Below are positions 1 to 4,286 of a stretch of DNA of 5,542 nt, one piece after another. The translations under genes and the position numbers were made by a program. Source of the stretch: Desulfobacteraceae bacterium. GTDB taxonomy: Bacteria; Desulfobacterota; Desulfobacteria; Desulfobacterales; Desulfobacteraceae. Where the stretch lies: positions 1-5,542 of the forward strand of contig WFQS01000243.1 of assembly GCA_015486915.1 (NCBI GenBank). Direction: 5' to 3'. Within the stretch, counting starts at the first letter, position 1. Every line of letters begins with the position of its first letter. Below the pieces are notes generated by a model. It searched no databases. It saw only the letters and a program-made list of their open reading frames with translations, and was not told where the DNA came from.

Positions 1-1035
1 ATTTCTTGTATCGGTTATTTCAAATTGAACCATTGCATCTTCGGGCTTTACTGCATACCCACCCACATCTGTTTTAGATCCTGCTGAATATTTTGTCACC
101 CCGAGATTAATAATTTTATCCCTGAAAGAAGCTGATTCCCTTGTGGATATGTTGATCCCGAGCCTTGGCATGAAAATACGCCATGCAAGCATGAACTGGA
201 CAAACTTCCTGTCATCCAATATATAATTTGGATCTATACCTCCCTCTGCCTTTGTCATTCTCGGAAGAGACAGGGAAATTTCCACATCAGGAAATTTTTC
301 TTCAAGATATTTTGCATGGATACAAACAATAAAAGCCTCTGATTTTGGTTCTCCAAGCCCGAACAATGTCCCTATGTTTATGGCGCGAAATCCTGCTTTT
401 GCACCCCTTTCCGGGGTTAAAAGTCTGTAAAGATAATCTGTTTTTTTACCTGACTTATGAACTTCTCTGTAAATATCTCTGTCATAAACTTCCTGGTACA
501 CAGTAAGGCTGTCTGCTCCTGCTTTTCTTAAAACAACATAATCCTTTTCATCCATGGGAAACATCTCAAGTGCAATGGAGGAAAAATATTTTTTTAACAC
601 TTTGATGGCTTCAACAAGATAGGACATCGGTGTTTTTGCAGGCGCTTCCCCTGTTAAAACAAGGATATGCCTTATACCGGTATCTGATATCGCCTTTGCC
701 TCCTGTTCAATCTCATCAATGGAAAGTTTTGTTCTTTTAGATTTTACGTTGCAGTTAAAACCGCAATATGTACAGTTATTGGAGCAGTAATCGGAAATAT
801 ACATTGGTGCATAAAGGCTTATCGTTTTTCCAAAATACTGTTGTGTTAGTTTTACAGATCTTTGCGCCATCTCCTCAAGAAAAAATTGTGCAGGATCGGA
901 TAAAAGGTTCAAAAGGTCAAAGGGATCCGGATTTGTCCGGGTCAGGGATATTTCAACATCTTTTTCTGACACTGAGTTGAAATATCCATTAAAGTCAAAA
1001 TTCTCAAATTTATCTATTAAATTAATAAAAGACAT
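1..1035 (-). CDS. thiH: ThiH, 2-iminoacetate (dehydroglycine) synthase, 3' end cut by window
   Basis: Radical SAM enzyme that cleaves tyrosine to dehydroglycine and p-cresol; the dehydroglycine feeds ThiG for thiazole formation in thiamine synthesis. The reading frame is open for 345 codons from ATG at 1035 to the window edge. The E. coli protein is about 377 residues, so roughly the last 30 are missing. Visible marks are the radical SAM cysteine motif CSNNCTYC (C84, C88, C91), which binds the 4Fe-4S cluster, the following GF, a TGE at about residues 128-130 and VYQE at about 179-182, all in ThiH-like context. The start is supported by AAGGGAG (1044-1050), 8 bp upstream and overlapping the end of thiG; only 5 bp separate the thiG stop from this ATG, so the two are translationally close. 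ThiH rather than the oxygen-dependent ThiO fits an anaerobe. The C-terminal end cannot be assessed. Confidence 0.95.
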   Translation of the reverse strand, partial: MSFINLIDKFENFDFNGYFNSVSEKDVEISLTRTNPDPFDLLNLLSDPAQFFLEEMAQRSVKLTQQYFGKTISLYAPMYISDYCSNNCTYCGFNCNVKSKRTKLSIDEIEQEAKAISDTGIRHILVLTGEAPAKTPMSYLVEAIKVLKKYFSSIALEMFPMDEKDYVVLRKAGADSLTVYQEVYDRDIYREVHKSGKKTDYLYRLLTPERGAKAGFRAINIGTLFGLGEPKSEAFIVCIHAKYLEEKFPDVEISLSLPRMTKAEGGIDPNYILDDRKFVQFMLAWRIFMPRLGINISTRESASFRDKIINLGVTKYSAGSKTDVGGYAVKPEDAMVQFEITDTRN

Positions 1036-1040
1036 GCAAA

Positions 1041-1859
1041 TTACTCCCTTAAAAAACCGGTTAAAGGTGAAGATGCAGCAGCATAATCTTTTTTTTCAGC
1101 CATGGAGGCAAGATATGCCATCCTTCCGGCCCTTACTGCAAGGCCAAAGGCTTCACCTGCAAGCACCGGATCTTTGCTTGTTGCTATGGCGGTATTTACA
1201 AGAACGGCATCTGCGCCCATTTCCATGGCTTCTGCGGCATGCGACGGTCTTCCAATTCCAGCATCAACAATTACCGGAAGTTTAGCTTTTTCAATGATAA
1301 TTTTTATTATGGGTTTCATTTCAAGTCCGCGGTTGGTGCCAATGGGAGATCCTAACGGCATGACTGCAGCAGCCCCTGCATCGTATAACTGCCTTGCCGT
1401 CATGATATCCGGCATTACATAAGGAAGAACTATAAAACCTTCTCCTGCAAGTATTTCACTTGCCTTAAGGGTTTCATTATTATCCGGCAGAAGGTAATGC
1501 ATATCATTGATGACTTCTATTTTAATAAATTTTCCACATCCGGCTTCCCTTGCTATTCTTGCGATACGAACAGCTTCTGCAGCAGTTCTAGCGCCGGAGG
1601 TGTTTGGCAGCAGGGTAACTGAACCGGGGATATAATTTAAGATATTTTCCTCTTCTGCATCGGGATCAACTCTTCTTAAAGCAATAGTGATCATTTTTGA
1701 TCCGCTTTTTTCAAGCATTGGAGCAATTAATTTCCTTGATGAAAATTTACCCGTTCCCGTTAAAAGCCTGCTTGAAAATTCAACTCCCCCAAGGAGCAGT
1801 GCATCGTTTTTCATGCCAGGCTGTTTTTCTGTTTTTATAAAAAAATCCTTATCCAGCAT
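1041..1859 (-). CDS. thiG: ThiG, thiazole synthase
   Basis: Builds the thiazole phosphate of thiamine from deoxyxylulose 5-phosphate, dehydroglycine and sulfur carried on ThiS; a cytoplasmic TIM-barrel enzyme. It has 272 residues against about 255-260 usual. Family motifs seen in order: LTGTGKF (33-39), NTSGA (86-90), FIKIEVI (111-117) with K113 the likely Schiff-base lysine, VLPY (144-147), MPLGSPIG (167-174), VDAGIG.PS (198-206), and NTAIA (222-226). It lies 9 bp after thiS and 5 bp before thiH, the middle gene of the operon. The start is slightly uncertain. The ATG at 1859 has GGAGG (1873-1877), but 13 bp away, which is long. The second Met (residue 16, at 1814) better matches the usual family N-terminus but has no visible ribosome binding site. 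Confidence 0.96.
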   Translation of the reverse strand: MLDKDFFIKTEKQPGMKNDALLLGGVEFSSRLLTGTGKFSSRKLIAPMLEKSGSKMITIALRRVDPDAEEENILNYIPGSVTLLPNTSGARTAAEAVRIARIAREAGCGKFIKIEVINDMHYLLPDNNETLKASEILAGEGFIVLPYVMPDIMTARQLYDAGAAAVMPLGSPIGTNRGLEMKPIIKIIIEKAKLPVIVDAGIGRPSHAAEAMEMGADAVLVNTAIATSKDPVLAGEAFGLAVRAGRMAYLASMAEKKDYAAASSPLTGFLRE

Positions 1860-1868
1860 TTATTATTC

Positions 1869-2066
1869 TTATCCTCCCTGTACAAAACTTAAAAATTCTA
1901 TATTATCGCCATGTTCAATGGCAGTTTTTCCCCAGTTTTCCTGTTTAATGATTTTAAAATTAAGTTCAGCAATAAGGGATCTGGGATTAAAATCCTTTTC
2001 CAGCACAAGTTCCATTATTGTTTTACTTTTGGATTGAATTTTTTTCCCGTTAAGGTTTATTTCCAT
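1869..2066 (-). CDS. thiS: ThiS, sulfur carrier protein
   Basis: Small ubiquitin-like protein of 65 residues, the usual family length (about 66). It ends in the diagnostic Gly-Gly (FVQGG), which is adenylated and converted to a thiocarboxylate that donates sulfur to ThiG. The N-terminus MEINLNGKKIQ is the typical first beta hairpin, and the NIEFLSFVQGG end is the typical last strand and tail. The start at 2066 is set by GGAGG (2071-2075), 4 bp upstream. First gene of the thiSGH operon, behind the TPP riboswitch. The adenylating partner (ThiF or a MoeB-like enzyme) is not in the window and may lie beyond the left edge. Confidence 0.95.
   Translation of the reverse strand: MEINLNGKKIQSKSKTIMELVLEKDFNPRSLIAELNFKIIKQENWGKTAIEHGDNIEFLSFVQGG
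1873..1877 (-). promoter_or_regulatory. Ribosome binding site of thiG inside the thiS 3' end
   Basis: GGAGG within the codons for the ThiS terminal Gly-Gly. The spacing to the thiG ATG at 1859 is 13 bp, longer than the usual 5-9, so the thiG start may depend on coupling to thiS translation. This is the basis for keeping the upstream ATG. Confidence 0.6.
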
Positions 2067-2096
2067 AAAGCCTCCAGTTCTTAACTTTTAAATTTA

Positions 2097-2115
2097 AAGG
2101 GGACTTTTTCCCCCT
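2097..2115 (-). terminator. Riboswitch-associated terminator hairpin upstream of thiS
   Basis: On the minus strand a 7-bp stem (AGGGGGA with TCCCCTT, one G-U pair) closes an AAAAG loop and is followed by TTAAATTTAAAA. The T tract is interrupted, so termination may be partial. It lies about 78 nt after the TPP aptamer and 22 bp before the thiS ribosome binding site. This is where a TPP-dependent terminator would be expected. The 5' arm is complementary to part of the aptamer core (see findings), which supports a switching role. Confidence 0.6.
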
Positions 2116-2192
2116 GAGGAACCGGAAACAGAAAATATTTTTTAAATGTGCAGAGATTGATGAAAAAAGCAGAAAGGATTTGGTGCTTCATA

Positions 2193-2280
2193 CACTTTCC
2201 CTACGCCGGTACTAACCGTATCAGGTTCCAAGGGTTGAAGTTTTCCACTTCTCTCAGCTTTAATAAAAGCGCCCCCAGTG
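2193..2280 (-). promoter_or_regulatory. TPP (thiamine pyrophosphate) riboswitch aptamer
   Basis: All conserved THI-box elements are present on the minus strand. P1 is CACT paired with AGTG (2277-2280 with 2193-2196). GGGGGC is the P2 5' strand, and a GCTTT/AAAGC stem with a TATT loop is P3. The CTGAGA box is at 2252-2257. GAAGT/ACTTC forms an optional extra stem. Then come ACCCTTGGAACCTGATAC, a P5 hairpin CGGT-TAGT-ACCG, and GCGTAGGGA (2198-2206). TPP binding would repress thiSGH, giving feedback control of thiazole synthesis. The promoter just upstream places the aptamer almost at the transcript 5' end. Confidence 0.97.
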
Positions 2281-2293
2281 ATATTATGATTTT

Positions 2294-2322
2294 TATATAT
2301 TTTAAATGAGATGTATGGTCAA
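2294..2322 (-). promoter_or_regulatory. Sigma70-type promoter of thiSGH
   Basis: TTGACC (2317-2322) is separated by exactly 17 bp from TATATA (2294-2299) on the minus strand. The predicted start at about 2287 lies a few bases before the TPP aptamer, the expected placement for a riboswitch leader. Confidence 0.75.
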
Positions 2323-2371
2323 TAAAAAAATAAAATAGATGGGGCTATGGTTACCGCGGAGAAAAACAAAT

Positions 2372-2406
2372 AAAAAAGCCATTTAAAGTTCTTAACTCTA
2401 AATGGC
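2372..2406 (-). terminator. Intrinsic terminator after tRNA-Phe
   Basis: On the minus strand GCCATTTA plus GAGTT pairs with AACTT plus TAAATGGC, a 13-bp stem with an AAG loop (2378-2406), followed at once by six T (2372-2377). It ends 22 bp after the tRNA CCA end and would terminate both the tRNA and any rsmE readthrough transcript, insulating the thiSGH promoter just downstream. Confidence 0.9.
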
Positions 2407-2427
2407 CGTTATAACAAACTTTGTTAA

Positions 2428-2503
2428 TGGTGCCCAGGAACAGAATTGAACTGCTGACACGGGGATTTTCAGTCCCCTGCTCTACCGACTGAGCTACCTG
2501 GGC
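2428..2503 (-). tRNA. tRNA-Phe (anticodon GAA)
   Basis: A 76-nt cloverleaf read on the minus strand. The acceptor GCCCAGG pairs with CCTGGGC, with discriminator A and an encoded CCA (2428-2430). The D arm is GCTC-AGTCGGTA-GAGC. The anticodon stem GGGGA/TCCCC has loop CTGAAAA, giving anticodon GAA for phenylalanine. The variable loop is GTGTC, and the T arm AGCAG/CTGTT has loop TTCAATT. All stems close. It sits between rsmE and its own terminator and has its own promoter. Confidence 0.97.
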
Positions 2504-2522
2504 TCAACCAAAAACGTGAGCA

Positions 2523-2551
2523 TTTATATGTTAGATAAAAGCCATTGTCAA
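2523..2551 (-). promoter_or_regulatory. Strong sigma70 promoter of tRNA-Phe
   Basis: A perfect TTGACA (2546-2551), 17 bp spacer, and TATAAA (2523-2528) on the minus strand. The predicted start at about 2516 gives a short 5' leader before the tRNA at 2503. The -35 box overlaps the TGA stop of rsmE (2548-2550). Confidence 0.85.
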
Positions 2552-3348
2552 GAACTTTTTCTGCCAAAGTCACCAAAAATATTCTGGACAAGGGCACAGG
2601 CTGCAATTGAAGCAGTTTCCGCTCTTAGAATTCGAGGCCCCAGTGAACAGGCTTTAAAACCATTCCGGCATGCCAATTTGATTTCATCATCTGAAAATCC
2701 CCCTTCAGGTCCAGTTAATATAATGATCTTTTTCCAAGGTGTATGATTATTATGATCGGCAACTGAATCTGTTTTTATTTTATCTGCAGGTTCTTTTCCC
2801 CTGATTACGTCAATGGGACAGGATGATTTTTCCCAGAAAATTATTTTTTGTATGTAAGAGTCATCATATGATTGAATAAGCTCGTTAAACTGCACAGGCA
2901 TCCCTATATAAGGCACCACACTCCTTCCGCATTGGTTAAGAGCTTCCTGTGCTATCCTTTCCCATCGTTCCCTTCTCTGTCTGATTTTTTTCAGGTTGGG
3001 TTTTGGAACGGATCTTTCTGCAAAAAAAGGAATCCACTCAGCAATGCCAAGTTCAGTTAAATGTCTGACGAGCATATCCATTTTTTTATCCTTAAGCATT
3101 CCCTGGGCAAAGATAATATAAGCAGGAGATTCCGATGAGTATGATAATTCTTCAATAATATCAAGAGTAACAGCAACTGAAGAAATTGTTCTTATTTCAG
3201 TCTTGAAATCCCTTCCCTGTCCGTCACATATTTCAAGCTCAGTTCCAGGTGAAAGCCGCATCACATTTGCAAGATGTTTTGCATCCTGACCTTTTATGAC
3301 AGCTTCTTTCCCATGAATATTCTGTATGTCAACATAGAGCTTCCTCAT
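2548..3348 (-). CDS. rsmE: RsmE, 16S rRNA (uracil-1498-N3)-methyltransferase
   Basis: Methylates N3 of U1498 in 16S rRNA of the small ribosomal subunit using SAM. An N-terminal PUA-like RNA-binding domain (about 1-70, with HLANVMRL at 25-32) precedes a SPOUT methyltransferase domain with the trefoil-knot motifs GPEGGFSDDE (213-222) and LGPRILRAETA (236-246). Other family marks are the KDKKMD..VRHLTELG segment (86-101), ERS (111-113), and RW..IAQEA..QCGR (128-142). It has 266 residues against about 243 in E. coli; the excess is largely a hydrophilic stretch near 182-205 before the SAM-binding knot. The start is an ATG with AAGG 7 bp upstream, a modest site. It is followed directly by tRNA-Phe on the same strand. 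No convincing promoter was found upstream. Confidence 0.95.
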   Translation of the reverse strand: MRKLYVDIQNIHGKEAVIKGQDAKHLANVMRLSPGTELEICDGQGRDFKTEIRTISSVAVTLDIIEELSYSSESPAYIIFAQGMLKDKKMDMLVRHLTELGIAEWIPFFAERSVPKPNLKKIRQRRERWERIAQEALNQCGRSVVPYIGMPVQFNELIQSYDDSYIQKIIFWEKSSCPIDVIRGKEPADKIKTDSVADHNNHTPWKKIIILTGPEGGFSDDEIKLACRNGFKACSLGPRILRAETASIAACALVQNIFGDFGRKSS

Positions 3349-3645
3349 ACTGGAACCTTATTATAAAAATATCATAATAGTCAAATTGAATTTTACGCGG
3401 TCACGTCAGCATCCTTTACATTTTTTCAAAACATTTTGTAATTTTAATGGCAGAACAATGTCATATCGATACAGCCAGAAGGACCCGCCCTTTGACAGTC
3501 ACCGGGAAATACTATACGACTGGTAATAAATTTTCACATATTTTTTTCTTAAGATATACATATACCATTTATCAGAAATGCGCCACAGTGCATCTGCTGC
3601 GTATGGTGTGCTTTTTAGACCCTCTCCCGGGGCTTTTTAAAGAAC
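3349..3645. other. Divergent intergenic region without a supported gene
   Basis: Lies between rsmE (leftward) and the acidic-protein gene (rightward). I see no RNA gene and no coding frame with a ribosome binding site. There are T-rich and A-rich runs and a more GC-rich patch at about 3450-3520. The patch holds TTGACA (about 3493-3498) with TATACG 15 bp later, too tight a spacing to call a promoter. A weak CCC/GGG hairpin followed by TTTTT at about 3617-3638 is noted but not called. Confidence 0.5.
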
Positions 3646-3675
3646 TTGACACAATAAAAGTCATTATGCTATTTT
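3646..3675 (+). promoter_or_regulatory. Extended -10 promoter of the acidic-protein gene
   Basis: TTGACA (3646-3651), 18 bp spacer, and TATTTT (3670-3675) preceded by TG at 3667-3668, an extended -10. The predicted start at about 3682 leaves an AT-rich leader of about 60 nt, including a T7A6 run at 3684-3696, before the ATG at 3745. Confidence 0.65.
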
Positions 3676-3735
3676 TCTCTTTATTTTTTTAAAAAATTAA
3701 TAATTTTAAAAGTGCAGTTTTTTAAAGGCACGACT

Positions 3736-3739
3736 GGAG
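3736..3739 (+). promoter_or_regulatory. Ribosome binding site fixing the start at 3745
   Basis: GGAG, 5 bp before ATG at 3745. It favours this ATG over an in-frame GTG at 3712, which has no purine-rich sequence at the right distance. The local context (GGAG, TCTTT, ATG) resembles that of thiS. Confidence 0.75.
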
Positions 3740-3744
3740 TCTTT

Positions 3745-4125
3745 ATGAATGATTCAACTCAACTGAACAAGGGTGTGGAAGAAAGGGAAAATAACGAAGA
3801 ATACATTATTGATCTCACAGACATCGTTGAAAAAGGCCCGGATTTCATTGATAAAGCTCCAGATAAAGAATCATTCTCCAATGGGGAAACCGGTAACGAC
3901 GAAATTATTGAACTTACAGGCATGATTGAGGATGATTCTAACGGATATGAAATTGATGATGTATCGATTGATCATCCTCAACTCACTGAACAGCAGCTTG
4001 AAACTGTACTTGAAAAAATAATAAAAGAAAAATTTTCTCAAAAAATTGAAACCATAATATTTCAGGTTGTTGAAAAAGTTGTTGCAAAGGAGATTGCAGA
4101 TATTAAAAAAACCATGGCAGAGTAG
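3745..4125 (+). CDS. Unrecognised acidic protein with repeated II(D/E)LT motif
   Basis: 126 residues, no family recognised with confidence. Residues 1-80 are very acidic (about 24 Asp/Glu against about 5 Lys/Arg) and probably disordered. They contain two copies of a short motif, EYIIDLTDIVE (19-29) and DEIIELTGMIE (52-62), 33 residues apart. Residues 78-124 look like continuous amphipathic helix, with regularly spaced hydrophobic residues and a basic end (LEKIIKEKFSQKIETIIF, then VVEKVVAKEI). There is no signal peptide, membrane segment or cysteine, so it is likely cytoplasmic. The acidic spacer plus helical C-terminal tail loosely resembles polar organising proteins such as PopZ (inference from pattern only). 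It has its own promoter and a clear ribosome binding site, precedes valS by 161 bp on the same strand, and ends with tandem stops TAG TAA. A real gene is likely; its function is unknown. Confidence 0.8.
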   Translation: MNDSTQLNKGVEERENNEEYIIDLTDIVEKGPDFIDKAPDKESFSNGETGNDEIIELTGMIEDDSNGYEIDDVSIDHPQLTEQQLETVLEKIIKEKFSQKIETIIFQVVEKVVAKEIADIKKTMAE

Positions 4126-4184
4126 TAAATGGCATGGAAAAAAGATAAAATCAAAGACAAGTGGGGAAAAATTTAAATAATAAA

Positions 4185-4202
4185 ATTTAAACCGGTTTAA
4201 AT
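4185..4202. repeat. 18-bp perfect palindrome upstream of valS
   Basis: ATTTAAACC is followed directly by its exact complement GGTTTAAAT, with no spacer. A second copy of the AAAATTTAAA half lies 14 bp upstream (4168-4177, against 4182-4191). With no loop it is a better DNA-binding site for a dimer than an RNA hairpin. Operator function is inferred. Confidence 0.5.
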
Positions 4203-4227
4203 CGTTATGGTTTATTAAAACAATTGC

Positions 4228-4258
4228 ACAGGGGATTATTAAATAGTCCCCTGTTTTT
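4228..4258 (+). terminator. Intrinsic terminator between the acidic-protein gene and valS
   Basis: ACAGGGGATTA pairs with TAGTCCCCTGT, an 11-bp stem with one T-G pair and a TTAAA loop (4228-4254), followed by five T (4254-4258). There is no T tract on the opposite side, so it acts rightward. It ends 28 bp before the valS ATG, so it either ends the upstream transcript or attenuates valS. Confidence 0.88.
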
Positions 4259-4286
4259 CATTAATATGTTTCGTAGGAGTTAATTT

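Noticed and set aside
1102..1422. Long open frame on the plus strand opposite thiG
   Set aside because: It is the complement of a confidently identified thiG and shows no family features or start signals.
3354..3384. Possible rsmE promoter with TATAAT and TTGACT on the minus strand
   Set aside because: The two boxes are only 13 bp apart and TATAAT lies 11 bp from the ATG, too close for a transcript that includes the ribosome binding site.
3617..3638. Weak CCC/GGG hairpin followed by TTTTT
   Set aside because: The stem is only about five pairs with a bulge and no transcript source is clear upstream, so it is not called a terminator.
3447..3692. 81-codon open frame on the plus strand in the divergent intergenic region
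   Set aside because: It has no ribosome binding site and an unremarkable composition ending in a Phe run. It overlaps the promoter of the acidic-protein gene (3646-3675) and resembles no family.
3712..4125. Upstream GTG start that would add 11 residues to the acidic protein
   Set aside because: No purine-rich site lies before the GTG, whereas ATG at 3745 has GGAG 5 bp upstream.
4126..4286. Possible T-box leader for valS
   Set aside because: There is no T-box consensus, specifier stem or antiterminator bulge; only a plain terminator hairpin and a palindrome are visible.
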